The notes: generated by a model from the letters alone, not told the origin. Shown: positions 1 through 9,644, counted from the stretch's first letter. The stretch is 64,000 nt of DNA from Chelativorans salis (GCF_025336525.1 NZ_JAOCZP010000014.1:42540-106539); one strand, 5' to 3'. Program-made: numbers and translations.

Positions 1-2
1 AG

Positions 3-668
3 CCGGGCGAACGGGTCGGCCTCGTCGGGCACTCGGGATCGGGCAAGACGACCTTCGTCAAGCTGATCCAGCGGCTCTACGACGTCACTGGCGGGCGCAT
101 CCTGATCGACGGCCAGGACATCGCGCGCGTGGCACAGGCCTCCCTGCGCAACCAAGTCGCCATCGTGCAGCAGGAGCCGATCCTGTTCCACCGCTCGTTG
201 GCGGAGAATATCGCCTACGCGCGCCCGGGTGCGTCGATGGCCATGATCGAGGAGGCGGCGCGGCTGGCGAGCGCCCACGATTTCATCAATGCGCTGCCTA
301 AGGGCTACGCGACGCTGGTCGGCGAACGCGGCGTCAAGTTGTCGGGTGGCGAGCGCCAGCGCGTGGCGATCGCCCGCGCTTTCCTGGCCGACGCGCCGAT
401 CCTGATCTTCGACGAGGCGACGTCGAGCCTCGATTCGGAATCGGAGGTGCTGATCCAGAGGGCGATGGAGCGGCTGATGGTCGGACGCACGACACTGGTG
501 ATCGCGCATCGGCTGTCCACCGTACGCGCGCTCGACCGGCTGCTCGTCTTCGACCGCGGGCGCATCGTCGAGGAGGGCGACCACGCCCAGCTCGTCAGGC
601 GCGAGGGCGGCATTTACCGCCGGCTCTTCGAGCGCCAGGCCCTGGAGCTCACCAAGGGCTTCGCGTAG
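3..668 (+). CDS. ABC exporter ATPase domain, 3' part only
   Basis: This is the C-terminal nucleotide-binding domain of an ABC exporter whose membrane part lies before the window. The open frame begins at base 3 and encodes a Walker A GHSGSGKT at once, then the Q-loop (VQQEPILF), signature LSGGERQRVAIARA and Walker B ILIFDEATSSLD with the catalytic glutamate, then the H-loop IAHRLSTV. The order and the DEATSSLD box fit a fused permease-ATPase of the MsbA/lipid-exporter type rather than an importer ATPase. The gene ends at a perfect hairpin. The substrate cannot be told from this domain. Confidence 0.9.
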   Translation, partial: PGERVGLVGHSGSGKTTFVKLIQRLYDVTGGRILIDGQDIARVAQASLRNQVAIVQQEPILFHRSLAENIAYARPGASMAMIEEAARLASAHDFINALPKGYATLVGERGVKLSGGERQRVAIARAFLADAPILIFDEATSSLDSESEVLIQRAMERLMVGRTTLVIAHRLSTVRALDRLLVFDRGRIVEEGDHAQLVRREGGIYRRLFERQALELTKGFA

Positions 669-700
669 CTGAAGGGGCCGCCTTCCGGCGGCCCCTTCAG
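669..700 (+). terminator. Perfect 14-bp hairpin terminator
   Basis: Arms 669-682 and 687-700 are perfectly complementary around a TTCC tetraloop and start one base after the stop codon of the exporter gene. There is no clear T-tract, so it may act as a Rho-assisted terminator or as a 3' end stabiliser. Confidence 0.8.
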
Positions 701-735
701 GTGGTCCGACGGTGCGTATCATTGCGGATCGACAT

Positions 736-752
736 TATCAAACTTCTTGATA
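736..752. promoter_or_regulatory. Inverted repeat, likely ArsR-family operator
   Basis: TATCAA-N5-TTGATA is a perfect 6+6 inverted repeat 64 bases before the regulator start at 817. AT-rich inverted repeats with ATCAA/TTGAT half-sites are usual for ArsR/SmtB proteins, so autoregulation is a reasonable inference. Binding has not been shown. Confidence 0.5.
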
Positions 753-816
753 TGCTTGCCCGCGACCTCGCGGGCTGTCCACGGCAGTCCTCTTCCATAC
801 CGATGCCGGTGATTTC

Positions 817-1746
817 ATGAACCGCAATTTCCTTGTCGTCGATCCCGAAGAGAACATGCCGACGCTCAGGGGATTGGCCTCGCCCGTGCGTGCGCGGATG
901 CTGAAGCTCCTGCATGTTGAAGGGCCGATGAACGTCAACGATATCGCGCGGGTGCTCTCGCTGCCGCAGTCGACTGTATCGTCAAACCTGCAGATCCTGG
1001 AGGAGGGCGGGCTCGTTCGGTGCGAGACCGTCAAGGCGCGCAAGGGCAATCAGAAGATCTGTCATTCCACCTTCGATGAGATCCTCGTCCTGTTCAAGGA
1101 GACCCTGCCGCCGAAGGCCGACAACACGATCGAGGTCGTCATGCCGCTCGGCCTCTACACCGCCTGCAACACGGAGGCGCCCTGCGGGCTTTGCTCGGTA
1201 GAGGGCATCATCGGCCTGCTCGACGTGCCGGACTATTTCCTCGACCCGGACCGTATGAAGGCCTCGCTCCTGTGGTTCGGCCGCGGCTACGTGGAATACC
1301 AGTTCCCCAACAACGCCAAGCTCGCCGGCTCGGGCATCGACAGTATTGAGTTTTCGATGGAATTGTCGTCCGAGGTGCCCGGAACCAGCACCAACTGGCC
1401 CTCCGACATCACGCTTTGGCTCAACGGCACCGAAGTCGGCACGTGGACCTCACCCGGCGACTTCGGCGACAAGCGGGGTGTCTACACGCCCTCGTGGTGG
1501 AAGCTGAAGGGCTCGCAATACGGCATGCTGAAGACCTGGTCCGTCAACGGCAAGGGCACCTTCATCGACGGTATGAAGATTTCCAACGTGACGATCGACA
1601 CGCTCGACCTCGCCAGCCACCACTCGATCCGTATGCGCATCGGAATTCGCGAAGGCGCGAAACATCCCGGCGGCGTGAATATCTTCGGCCGGGGCTTCGG
1701 AAATTACGACCAGGACATCGTCATGCGCATCAACATGAAGCGCTGA
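817..1746 (+). CDS. ArsR-type regulator with large C-terminal domain (COG4189-like)
   Basis: The 309-residue protein has a winged helix near residues 14-75 (LASPVRARMLKLL, then recognition helix SLPQSTVSSNLQIL) that matches ArsR/SmtB regulators. Ordinary ArsR proteins are about 100 residues; this one carries another 200 residues rich in beta-strand-like, aromatic and glycine-rich sequence (for example SWWKLKGSQYG), with a Cys cluster around residues 119-128. The extension resembles that of the COG4189 predicted regulators found beside glycosidase genes and could bind a sugar; that is inference. It lies upstream of the GH51 gene on the same strand, separated by 181 bases with a possible promoter. 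The most likely role is control of the arabinoside genes that follow. Confidence 0.8.
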   Translation: MNRNFLVVDPEENMPTLRGLASPVRARMLKLLHVEGPMNVNDIARVLSLPQSTVSSNLQILEEGGLVRCETVKARKGNQKICHSTFDEILVLFKETLPPKADNTIEVVMPLGLYTACNTEAPCGLCSVEGIIGLLDVPDYFLDPDRMKASLLWFGRGYVEYQFPNNAKLAGSGIDSIEFSMELSSEVPGTSTNWPSDITLWLNGTEVGTWTSPGDFGDKRGVYTPSWWKLKGSQYGMLKTWSVNGKGTFIDGMKISNVTIDTLDLASHHSIRMRIGIREGAKHPGGVNIFGRGFGNYDQDIVMRINMKR

Positions 1747-1842
1747 CTTGATGCCTATTGGGTTCTCGGGCTTGCCCCGGGGACCCACCGCTAAGAAGCA
1801 CGAACCTGTGTGAACCCGACCGCGCACCTCATTTTCCGAGGG

Positions 1843-1886
1843 TTGACACCGTCGGCACAAATAATCAGGATAGCCGATATATATCG
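1843..1886 (+). promoter_or_regulatory. Candidate promoter and palindrome before GH51 gene
   Basis: A perfect -35 box TTGACA lies at 1843-1848. No good -10 stands at 17 bases; AGGATA at 1867-1872 is the nearest. A perfect 12-bp palindrome CGATATATATCG follows at 1875-1886, within about 42 bases of the start codon, where a repressor could act. Its GATA/TATC content resembles the inverted repeat at 736-752. Confidence 0.4.
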
Positions 1887-1927
1887 CTTAGACCGATTTG
1901 AAAAGAATCGGCCATTGGGAGGACGCC

Positions 1928-3439
1928 GTGAAGGCTCACGTCACCGCACATAAGGATTACACCGTCTCCAGGATCGACGACCGGCTCTACGGCGCGTTTC
2001 TGGAGCATCTGGGCCGCGCCGTTTATACCGGAATTTATGAGCCCGGTCACCCGACGGCGGACGAGAACGGCTTCCGCGGCGATGTGCTCGAGCTGGTTCG
2101 CGCGCTCAACGTCCCGGTCGTGCGCTATCCCGGCGGCAATTTCGTCTCCGCCTACAACTGGGAGGACGGGATCGGCCCTCGTGAGGATCGGCCCGTAAGG
2201 CTCGATCTCGCCTGGCACACCAGCGAGACCAACGAGGTGGGCATCCACGAATTTGCCGACTGGTGCCGTGCTGCCGGCACGGAGATGATGTTGGCCGTCA
2301 ATCTGGGCTCGCGCGGGCTCGATGCGGCGCGCAACTTCCTCGAATACTGCAACCATCCCGGCGGCTCATACTGGAGCGACCTGAGGGCGAGGAACGGCCG
2401 GCGGGAGCCCTGGGATGTGAAATTGTGGTGCCTCGGCAATGAGATGGACGGGCCATGGCAGGTCGGCCACAAGGACGCCCACGAGTACGGCAAGCTCGCC
2501 GCCGAGACCGCCAAGGCCATGCGCGCCTTCGATAAATCACTCGAACTGGTGGTGTGCGGATCGAGCCATTCGGACATGCCGACCTACCCCGAGTGGGAGC
2601 GCGTCGTGCTGGAGCATACCTACGAGGTGGTCGACCACGTCTCGCTGCACATGTATTTCCGCAACCCCGAGAAGAATACGGCCAATTTTCTGGCGCTCAA
2701 CCACAAGCTGGACCGCTACATCGAGACCGTCGCCTCCACCATCAACTTCGTGAAGGCCAAAAAGCGCTCGAAGCGGAACGTCTACATCTCCTTCGACGAG
2801 TGGAACGTCTGGTACCACTCCAACAAGCAGGATCGTGCCATTCTCGACGGCGGTAACGGATGGCCGCTGGCGCCGGGGCTTCTTGAGGACATCTATAATT
2901 TCGAGGACGTGCTGCAGGTCGGCTGTATCCTCAACACCTTCATCCGCCGCTCGGATGTGGTGAAGATCGGCTGCATCGCGCAGTTGGTGAACGTCATCGC
3001 GCCGATCATGACTGAGAGGAGCGGGCCCGCCTGGCGGCAGACAATCTACTATCCCTACTATTTCGCCTCGATCCACGGTCGCGGCACGGCCTTGAACCTC
3101 CTGGTGGACTGCCCGGGCTACGACAGTGAGCACGACGACAACGTGCCCTATGTCGACGTTTCGGGTGTGCATAACGAGGAGGAGGGCACGCTCACCTTCT
3201 TCCTCGTCAACCGGTGCGGCCTGGAGGCGATCGACGTCGAGGTGAGCCTTAAGGGCTTTGCCGGCGGCACGGTTATCGACCATCAGGTGATGACCCATAC
3301 GGATCTGGAAGCGGTGAACACCGCCGCAGATCAGCAGAACGTGAGGCCCCGCAGCGGTTCGGGGGCGAGGGTGGCCGACGGCGTGCTTGCCGCTTCGTTG
3401 CCCGCCTATTCATATCAGATGATCCGCGTGAAGCTCTGA
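1928..3439 (+). CDS. abfA: Alpha-L-arabinofuranosidase, GH51
   Basis: The enzyme removes terminal alpha-L-arabinofuranosyl groups from arabinan or arabinoxylan fragments; no signal peptide is visible, so it acts in the cytoplasm. With GTG at 1928 it is 503 residues, the usual family size. That start has GGGAGG five bases upstream, better than an in-frame TTG at 1898. The GH51 acid/base glutamate is E172 in CLGNEMDG and the nucleophile is E291 in SFDEWNVW; RYPGGNFVSAYNWEDG near residues 66-81 is the family substrate-cleft motif. The C-terminal 150 residues form the beta-sandwich domain of the family. Together with the importer genes downstream it forms an uptake-then-hydrolysis route for arabinose-containing oligosaccharides. 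Confidence 0.93.
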   Translation: MKAHVTAHKDYTVSRIDDRLYGAFLEHLGRAVYTGIYEPGHPTADENGFRGDVLELVRALNVPVVRYPGGNFVSAYNWEDGIGPREDRPVRLDLAWHTSETNEVGIHEFADWCRAAGTEMMLAVNLGSRGLDAARNFLEYCNHPGGSYWSDLRARNGRREPWDVKLWCLGNEMDGPWQVGHKDAHEYGKLAAETAKAMRAFDKSLELVVCGSSHSDMPTYPEWERVVLEHTYEVVDHVSLHMYFRNPEKNTANFLALNHKLDRYIETVASTINFVKAKKRSKRNVYISFDEWNVWYHSNKQDRAILDGGNGWPLAPGLLEDIYNFEDVLQVGCILNTFIRRSDVVKIGCIAQLVNVIAPIMTERSGPAWRQTIYYPYYFASIHGRGTALNLLVDCPGYDSEHDDNVPYVDVSGVHNEEEGTLTFFLVNRCGLEAIDVEVSLKGFAGGTVIDHQVMTHTDLEAVNTAADQQNVRPRSGSGARVADGVLAASLPAYSYQMIRVKL

Positions 3440-3490
3440 CGTTCGACGGGCGCGCAAAGCGCTAGCTACAGCTATTCCTCCCGCACTTGG

Positions 3491-3525
3491 AGGCGCATTT
3501 CCAACCGGGAGTGCGCCTTTCTTTT
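3491..3525 (+). terminator. Rho-independent terminator after GH51 gene
   Basis: AGGCGCA (3491-3497) pairs with TGCGCCT (3512-3518) and is followed by a T-rich run TTTCTTTT. It separates the GH51 transcript from the importer operon, which would then need its own promoter between 3526 and 3661; an ATCATGAT palindrome lies there at 3532-3539. Confidence 0.65.
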
Positions 3526-3661
3526 CTATATATCATGATTTCCGGTTCACATCAGTTTATCCGTTGACAAGCGCCCGGCATTGGTGAAGCATGTTCTGCG
3601 AGTGTCGGAGGACACTTGCGACCGGGATGCCGTTGGGCATCCCCGCCCAGGGAGGAAACAG

Positions 3662-5575
3662 ATGGGAAAGCTGAAGACGCTTCTGGCGTCGGCGCTCGTC
3701 TCGCTGGCTTTTGGCGGCACCGCCATTGCCCAGGAGGAAGAGGCCGCCGCGCCGCCACTCAATGAATTTCCGCGCGAAGAAACACTGATCATCAACAATC
3801 CCGAGCCGCCGGCGATCAATCCCGACATGTTCAACATGTGGGTCGCCGGCAATGGCGCTGCATGGTCGAACGGCCTGCATCAGCTGGTGCTCGACACGCT
3901 GTGGTTCATCGACCCTGACGCCGGCCTTGACGGCGCACTCTACAACCAGCTTGCCAAGGATGTCTGGCAGTACAACGAAGACTTCACCGAGATGACCGTG
4001 CAGCTGCGCGAAGGCATCCTGTGGAGCGACGGTGAGGAGTTCACGGCCGACGACGTGGTCTTCACCGTCGAGACGCAGATGGAGACGCCCGGCATGGTTT
4101 GGAGCGCGCCCTTCTCGCAATATGTGGAGAGCGTCGAGGCGGTCGACGATTACACGGTGCACTTCAAGCTGAAGGAGCCGAACTCGCGGTTCCACTCCAT
4201 CTTCTCCGTGCGCTGGAACGGCGCCTGGATCATGCCCGAGCACATCTTCTCCGAGGTGGAGGACGTGACGGCGTTTGATTTCAACCCGCCGGTCGGCCTC
4301 GGCCCCTACACGCTCCATTCCTACGATCCGAATGGCTACTGGTACATCTGGGAGAAGCGCGAGGACTGGGACAAGACGGCGCTCGCCGAGTGGGGCGAGC
4401 CGGGGCCGAAATACGTCATCTACCGGTCCATCCCGTCGACCGACAGCCGGCTGATCGACATGGTCAACGGCGATCTTGACATGATCCACGACCTGACGCC
4501 GGAAGGCATGTTCAGCCTCATCAAGCAGTCTGAGATATCGCGCGGCTGGTTCCCCGGCTTCCCCTATGCCCACCCGGATCCCACGCTGCCGATGGTGATC
4601 TTCAATCACCAGAACGAGAAGTTCCAGGACAAGCGGGTGCGCTGGGCGCTGGCCTTGATGCTCGATGCGCGCGCCATCTCGATGGCGTCCTACCGGGGTG
4701 CGGCAACGCTCTCGGCCATCGCCATCCCGCCGACGGGCACACACCCGCGGGACTATCACGCGCCGCTTCAGGACTGGCTGATCGACTACGAACTGGACAC
4801 CGGTTCGCGGACGATCAAGCCCTATGATCCAACGATCGGCCTGCAGGTGGCCGACATGGTGCGTCCACAGTTCGGCGAAGAGGTGCCGACCGACGAGGAA
4901 GCCATCCGCACCGCCTTCGGCTACGGCTGGTGGAAGCAGGATGTCGAGGCCGCCACCGAGCTTTTGGAAGCCGCCGGCTTCACGAAACAAGGCAACCAGT
5001 GGATGATGCCCAATGGCGAGCCCTTCGCCTTCACGCTCAACACCTTCCAGGAAGGGGTCATCAACCGCATGGGCACCATGATTGCCCAGCAGTGGTCGCA
5101 GCAGGGGATCCAGGTGACGGCGGAAGCCGATCCGGAGATCTACCGCTCGACGCTGCCGCTGGGTCAATACGAGGCGGCGACCGCCTGGTCGATCGAGACA
5201 TGGGGCGGTGATCCGGACCTGAGCTTCTTCCTCGACTCGTGGCATTCCGACTATGTCGCCGAGCCGGGCGAGCGGCAGCCGCATCGTAACTGGCAGCGCT
5301 GGAAGAACCCGAAGCTCGACGAGATCATCGAGGAGGTGCGCAAGACCGAGTTTACCGACCCGCGCAATCTCGAGCTCGGCCACGAGTTCGTGAAGCTGAT
5401 GGTCGAGGAGATGCCGGTGATTCCGGTGATGTCGTTCAACGTGTTCTCGGCCTACGACACGAGGTACTGGACCGGCTTCCCGACCGCCGAAGAGAACCCT
5501 TACGCGAACATCGTCACGAACTGGGCGAATTCGAAGTACATTCTCACCCAGCTCAAGCCGACAAAACAGCAGTAG
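3662..5575 (+). CDS. Opp/Dpp-family (SBP_bac_5) solute-binding protein
   Basis: A periplasmic binding protein of family 5. The ATG at 3662 follows AGGGAGGAAA and begins a Sec signal peptide (KLKTLLASALVSLAFGGTAIAQ); an upstream in-frame start at 3581 would bury it. The mature part has the family patterns WSDGEEFTADDVVFT and DDYTVHFKLKEPN. At 637 residues it is longer than typical dipeptide-binding proteins (about 530); long members of this family often bind oligosaccharides, and the neighbouring GH51 enzyme supports arabino-oligosaccharides. It is the first gene of a five-gene importer operon. A strong stem-loop lies directly after the stop codon. Confidence 0.9.
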   Translation: MGKLKTLLASALVSLAFGGTAIAQEEEAAAPPLNEFPREETLIINNPEPPAINPDMFNMWVAGNGAAWSNGLHQLVLDTLWFIDPDAGLDGALYNQLAKDVWQYNEDFTEMTVQLREGILWSDGEEFTADDVVFTVETQMETPGMVWSAPFSQYVESVEAVDDYTVHFKLKEPNSRFHSIFSVRWNGAWIMPEHIFSEVEDVTAFDFNPPVGLGPYTLHSYDPNGYWYIWEKREDWDKTALAEWGEPGPKYVIYRSIPSTDSRLIDMVNGDLDMIHDLTPEGMFSLIKQSEISRGWFPGFPYAHPDPTLPMVIFNHQNEKFQDKRVRWALALMLDARAISMASYRGAATLSAIAIPPTGTHPRDYHAPLQDWLIDYELDTGSRTIKPYDPTIGLQVADMVRPQFGEEVPTDEEAIRTAFGYGWWKQDVEAATELLEAAGFTKQGNQWMMPNGEPFAFTLNTFQEGVINRMGTMIAQQWSQQGIQVTAEADPEIYRSTLPLGQYEAATAWSIETWGGDPDLSFFLDSWHSDYVAEPGERQPHRNWQRWKNPKLDEIIEEVRKTEFTDPRNLELGHEFVKLMVEEMPVIPVMSFNVFSAYDTRYWTGFPTAEENPYANIVTNWANSKYILTQLKPTKQQ

Positions 5576-5590
5576 CGGGACATGCCCAGG

Positions 5591-5622
5591 ACAGGGCGCC
5601 CGGCGAGAGCCGGACGCCCTGT
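5591..5622 (+). terminator. Strong intercistronic stem-loop after binding-protein gene
   Basis: A 14-bp stem with one mismatch (arms 5591-5604 and 5609-5622, GAGA loop) starts 16 bases after the binding-protein stop and has no T-tract. In importer operons such structures protect the upstream message or partly terminate it, giving more binding protein than permease. Similar hairpins lie at the same place in three other operons here. Confidence 0.7.
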
Positions 5623-5677
5623 GACCGGCGAAGGATCAGGAAGTTAGATGAATTCAAGCGGTACCAATCCCCTCGGC

Positions 5678-5791
5678 GTCATCCCGGATGCTGGAGCGAA
5701 GCGGAGACTGTCCGGGACCTATTCCAGAACGTGGGCAGATCACGGAACCTATCCTGGCTCGCGGTCGCTTCGCTCCCTTGGCCGGGATGAC
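5678..5791. repeat. Imperfect palindromic dispersed repeat
   Basis: GTCATCCCGG (5678-5687) and GAGCGAAGCG (5694-5703) at one side return as CGCTTCGCTC (5766-5775) and CCGGGATGAC (5782-5791) at the other, giving a 114-base inverted-repeat element between the binding-protein and permease genes. The GTCATCCCGG/GAGCGAAGCG signature is common in dispersed intergenic repeats of rhizobia. It could fold in the mRNA and add to the separation of the two genes. Confidence 0.75.
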
Positions 5792-5832
5792 GACGCTTCT
5801 TTGTCGAGCCAGCTCAACTTCCCAACGCTACT

Positions 5833-6837
5833 ATGAAGGATTATCTGACTTTCGCCCTGAAGCGCTTCTTGCAGCTTCTCGCCGTCGTCTTCACCGGCAT
5901 CTCGGTGGCCTTCTTCGTCTCGTATCTGAGCCCTATCAGTCCGGTTGAGACGATCATCGGGCGTGTCAGCGGGCAGTCTGCCTACAGCCCCCAGGCCATC
6001 GCCTCGCTGCGCGAGACGCTGACGGAGCTTTTCGGCCTCAACGTGCCGCTTCACGAGCGCTATTTCAATTTCCTCGGTCGCCTTCTGGTCGGCGACCTCG
6101 GCCCATCGCTGCTCGCTTTCCCGACGCCCGCCATGAAGCTGGTCATGCTGGCGCTGCCGTGGACGGTCGGCCTCTTAGCGGTGTCGACGATCCTCACCTG
6201 GCTCATCGGTAATATCCTCGGCGGCCTCGCCGGCTACTATCAGAACTCCCGGCTCCTCAAGGCCTTCGGCGTCATCGCCATCGGCATCCAGCCGATCCCG
6301 TACTACATCGTGGCGTTCCTGATGGTCATCATCTTCGGCTTCTTATGGCCGGTGCTGCCGATCTCGGGCGGCTTTGCCATGAACGTCCGCCCCTCTTGGT
6401 CGCCCGAATTCATCGTTTCGATCCTGCGCCACGCAATCCTGCCCGCAGCGTCGCTGGTGATTGTCGGGCTTGGCACCTGGTTCCTCGGCATGCGGGCGCT
6501 GGTCTCCAACATCGTCACCGAAGACTACGTGACTTACGCCGAACTTGCCGGCGTGGAGCGCCGGCGCATTGTCTCGTCCTACGTCATCCGCAACGCCATG
6601 GTGCCGCAGCTCACCGCACTTGCCATGGCGCTCGGCGGCATCTTTTCCGGCACCATCATCACCGAGCAGGTCTTCGCCTATCCCGGTCTCGGCACGCTTC
6701 TGGTCAGGGCGGTCAACGCCGGCGATTCGGCGGTGGTGCTCGCCGTCTCGTGCATCGCGGTGATCGCGGTGGCGACGGCGATCTTCCTCATCGACCTCAT
6801 CCACCCCCTTCTCGATCCGCGCATCAAGGCACAGTAG
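5833..6837 (+). CDS. ABC importer permease, DppB-type
   Basis: An inner-membrane permease of 334 residues with the six-helix DppB/OppB plan: an N-terminal helix (LLAVVFTGISVAFFVSY), a long periplasmic stretch, then the BPD_transp_1 core. The coupling segment is TYAELAGVERRRIVSSYVI followed by RNAMVPQL near residues 235-262. The start overlaps nothing and lies 41 bases after the palindromic repeat. It pairs with the next permease to form the channel of the importer. Confidence 0.9.
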   Translation: MKDYLTFALKRFLQLLAVVFTGISVAFFVSYLSPISPVETIIGRVSGQSAYSPQAIASLRETLTELFGLNVPLHERYFNFLGRLLVGDLGPSLLAFPTPAMKLVMLALPWTVGLLAVSTILTWLIGNILGGLAGYYQNSRLLKAFGVIAIGIQPIPYYIVAFLMVIIFGFLWPVLPISGGFAMNVRPSWSPEFIVSILRHAILPAASLVIVGLGTWFLGMRALVSNIVTEDYVTYAELAGVERRRIVSSYVIRNAMVPQLTALAMALGGIFSGTIITEQVFAYPGLGTLLVRAVNAGDSAVVLAVSCIAVIAVATAIFLIDLIHPLLDPRIKAQ

Positions 6838-6843
6838 GCCGAT

Positions 6844-7701
6844 ATGTTCAGCGTCGTCCGCGATCTCATCCGCTACAACATCGAATTCACCATCGGCGTT
6901 ATGCTGGTCGGCGTCATCGTCGCCTTCTCGCTTCTGAGCTTCTTCTCACCTGTCGATCCGACGGCCATCTACACCACCATTCCCGATATGCCGCCGAGCG
7001 GGGAATATTGGTTCGGCACCAATTCGCGCGGACAGGACCTCTTCTGGCACCTCGCCTTCGCCTTCCGCAACACGCTGTTCTTTGGGCTGACGGTCGCAGT
7101 GCTGTCGCGCATCATCTCGATCACGGTGGGGCTAACGGCAGGCTATCTCGGCGGCTGGGCGGACCGGACGTTGATGTTCTTCAACGACATCTTCGTCGCC
7201 ATTCCCATCTTCCCGATCCTTATCCTCTTCTACTTCGTGCTGCGCAGCGACCTCACCATGATGAAGCTGGCGCTGATCATGGCCTGTTTCGGCTGGCCGT
7301 TCGACGCGCGGTTGATCCGCTCGGTGGCGCTGGGGCTGAAGCACCGCGAGTTTACCCGTCACGCCGTCTTCGCCGGCATGTCGCCCGCCCGGATCATGTA
7401 TGAGGAGCATCTGCCCTATGTGATGCCGATCGTCTTCTCGACCGCCATGGCCAACATGATCTGGTCGATCGGGCTCGAGGTCACACTCGCCGTCCTCGGC
7501 TTCACCAACATCAACGTGCCCACCGTCGGCACGGCGCTCTACTGGGCCAACAACCACTCGGCGATGGTCGTCGGCGTGTGGTGGTGGATCGTCATTCCGG
7601 TAGTCCTGATCGTCATGACCTTCCTCGGCCTCTTCCTGCTCGCCGTCTCCATGAACGAATATATCGACCCGCGCAGCCGCCTGCGCCGCATGGGAGCATA
7701 A
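6844..7701 (+). CDS. ABC importer permease, DppC-type
   Basis: The second permease, 285 residues, starts six bases after the first. It has an N-terminal helix, the conserved GTNSRGQDLFWHLAFAFR segment (residues 58-75) that matches the GTDxxGRDxxSR motif of DppC proteins, and the coupling loop FTRHAVFAGMSPARIMYEEH. TM segments such as VVGVWWWIVIPVVLIVMTF close the protein. It is a membrane partner of the preceding gene. Confidence 0.9.
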   Translation: MFSVVRDLIRYNIEFTIGVMLVGVIVAFSLLSFFSPVDPTAIYTTIPDMPPSGEYWFGTNSRGQDLFWHLAFAFRNTLFFGLTVAVLSRIISITVGLTAGYLGGWADRTLMFFNDIFVAIPIFPILILFYFVLRSDLTMMKLALIMACFGWPFDARLIRSVALGLKHREFTRHAVFAGMSPARIMYEEHLPYVMPIVFSTAMANMIWSIGLEVTLAVLGFTNINVPTVGTALYWANNHSAMVVGVWWWIVIPVVLIVMTFLGLFLLAVSMNEYIDPRSRLRRMGA

Positions 7702-7704
7702 GCC

Positions 7705-8733
7705 TTGGCCAACGACATCCTTACAGTCGAGGGCCTTAAGGCCTACTACCAGATGAATTATTTTGGTGTGGAACGCGAGGTGCGCGCCGTCGACGACGTC
7801 ACCATGCGGGTGAAGGCCAACGAGATCTATGGCATCGCCGGCGAGAGCTCGTCGGGCAAGACCAGCTTCATCAAGGTGTTGGCTGCGGCCATCCGCCCGC
7901 CTTTCCGCATTGTCGACGGCTCCGTGACTTACCGGTTCAACGGTACGCCCATCGACGTCGCCCATGCTGGGGAAGATGAAATCGCCAAGATCCGCTGGAA
8001 GCACCTGTCCTACATCATGCAGGGCTCCATGAGCGTGCTCAATCCCGTGCGCCGTGTGCATTCCGCCTTCAAGGACTTCGCCTTCCGGCCGATGGGCCTG
8101 AAGCGCGAGGCGTTCTGGGAGGCCGTGGAGGCGCATCTGGCCCGCCTTCACCTGGAGCCCGGCGTGCTGAGGGCCTATCCGCACGAGCTTTCCGGCGGCA
8201 TGCGTCAGCGCGTGACCATCGCGCTCGCCACCGTTTGCCAGCCTGAGTTCATCATAGCCGATGAGCCGACGACGGCGCTCGACGTGGTGGTGCAGAAGGA
8301 CGTCCTGGCGATGATCCGCGAGGTACAGCAGGCGCTCGGCTCCTCCGTCGTCTTCGTCACCCACGACATGTCGGTTCATGCCAATATCACCGACCGGCTC
8401 GCCATCGTCTACGCGGGCCGCATCGTCGAAGAAGCGCCGACGCGGACTATCTTCACGGCCGCGCGCCATCCCTATACCCGCCATCTGGTCGCCAGCCTGC
8501 CGCGCATTGGCGACACCAGCCCGAAGCCGTCGCTCGAAGGCCGCCCGCCAAGCCTCGCCGAGCCGCCGGCTGGCTGCCGCTTCCACCCGCGCTGTCCCAT
8601 CGCCATCGAGCGCTGCCGCAAGGAAGTGCCGGTGCTGGAGGAGCGGCCCGGCGGACATCGCGTCGCCTGCTTCCGCGCCGACGAGGCGCTTTCCCCCGCC
8701 AAGGTCCTGCACGTCGAGGAGTCTCTGTCATGA
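7705..8733 (+). CDS. ABC importer ATPase, DppD-type
   Basis: A cytoplasmic ATPase of 342 residues beginning at TTG 7705, behind GGGAGCA. It has Walker [10 protein letters not shown], in which the usual second glycine (GESGSGKS) is serine, signature [12 protein letters not shown], Walker [13 protein letters not shown] and an H-loop VFVTHDMS. The C-terminal oligopeptide-transporter extension [14 protein letters not shown], seen in OppD/DppD, is present. The stop overlaps the next start by four bases (ATGA), so the two ATPases are translationally coupled. Confidence 0.92.
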   Translation: MANDILTVEGLKAYYQMNYFGVEREVRAVDDVTMRVKANEIYGIAGESSSGKTSFIKVLAAAIRPPFRIVDGSVTYRFNGTPIDVAHAGEDEIAKIRWKHLSYIMQGSMSVLNPVRRVHSAFKDFAFRPMGLKREAFWEAVEAHLARLHLEPGVLRAYPHELSGGMRQRVTIALATVCQPEFIIADEPTTALDVVVQKDVLAMIREVQQALGSSVVFVTHDMSVHANITDRLAIVYAGRIVEEAPTRTIFTAARHPYTRHLVASLPRIGDTSPKPSLEGRPPSLAEPPAGCRFHPRCPIAIERCRKEVPVLEERPGGHRVACFRADEALSPAKVLHVEESLS

Positions 8734-9644
8734 GCGCGTCGCCGCTTCTCGATGTCCGTGACGTCAGCAAGGTCTTCACCATGGGCGGCGTGCTCTCGCG
8801 CAAGCAGATCAAGGCCGTCAATGAGGTGAGCTTCGCACTGTCGGCCAAGAAGCCGGAGATCTTCACGATCATCGGCGAGTCGGGCTCCGGCAAGACGACA
8901 CTCGCCCGCATGATCCTCGGCAGCGAGGTGCCGACGAGCGGCGAACTGCTGTTCGAGGGAAAGGATATCGCCGCGCGCCGCGGGGCCGAGCGGCTTGCCT
9001 TCATGGCGCGCGTGCAGCCGATCTTCCAGAATCCGTTCGAGGCGTTCAACCCGCTGAAGCGCGTCGACCGCTACCTCGCCTCCACCGCCCGGCGCTTCCT
9101 CAATGCGCGCACCGAGGCGGAGATGGAAGGGCCGATGGACGAGGCGCTCCAGCATGTCGGGCTGTCGCTGAGGGAGGTGAAGGGGCGCTTTCCGCATGAA
9201 CTGTCGGGTGGTCAGCTGCAGCGCACGGCCATCGCCCGGGCGCTGATCTCAAAGCCGAGCGTGATCGTCGCCGACGAACCGGTCTCCATGGTCGACGCCT
9301 CGCTCCGGATGGCGATCGTCAACCTCTTCAAGCGGCTGCGCAACGAGCTTGGCGTCACCATCATCTATATCACCCACGACCTCGCCACCGCCTACTATAT
9401 CAGCGACCGCATCATCATCATGCAGAAGGGGCACGTGGTCGAAATGGGTCCCGCCCGCCCCATCCTCGAAGCCCCGCAGCACCCTTATTCGCAACTTCTG
9501 AAGCGCTCGGTGCTCTCCTTTGACGGTGCGGGAGGTGGTCGAATTACCCGCTCCGGCCGCGAAGAGGTGGACACGAGCGCCGAGGCACTCATCAAGGGAC
9601 GGCTGAAGCCGGCGGGCGACGGGCGGCTGGTGCGGGTGGGGTGA
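8730..9644 (+). CDS. ABC importer ATPase, DppF-type
   Basis: The second ATPase, 304 residues, has Walker [10 protein letters not shown], signature [15 protein letters not shown], Walker [13 protein letters not shown] and H-loop IYITHDLAT. It lacks the cysteine-containing C-terminal segment of its partner; the tail is instead glycine- and arginine-rich. It completes a five-component importer (binding protein, two permeases, two ATPases). The sugar assignment rests on the GH51 neighbour; by sequence alone it could be a peptide system. Confidence 0.92.
   Translation: MSASPLLDVRDVSKVFTMGGVLSRKQIKAVNEVSFALSAKKPEIFTIIGESGSGKTTLARMILGSEVPTSGELLFEGKDIAARRGAERLAFMARVQPIFQNPFEAFNPLKRVDRYLASTARRFLNARTEAEMEGPMDEALQHVGLSLREVKGRFPHELSGGQLQRTAIARALISKPSVIVADEPVSMVDASLRMAIVNLFKRLRNELGVTIIYITHDLATAYYISDRIIIMQKGHVVEMGPARPILEAPQHPYSQLLKRSVLSFDGAGGGRITRSGREEVDTSAEALIKGRLKPAGDGRLVRVG

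Noticed and set aside
3557..5383. 608-codon antisense frame over the binding-protein gene
   Set aside because: It mirrors a clear SBP_bac_5 gene and has composition typical of shadow frames.
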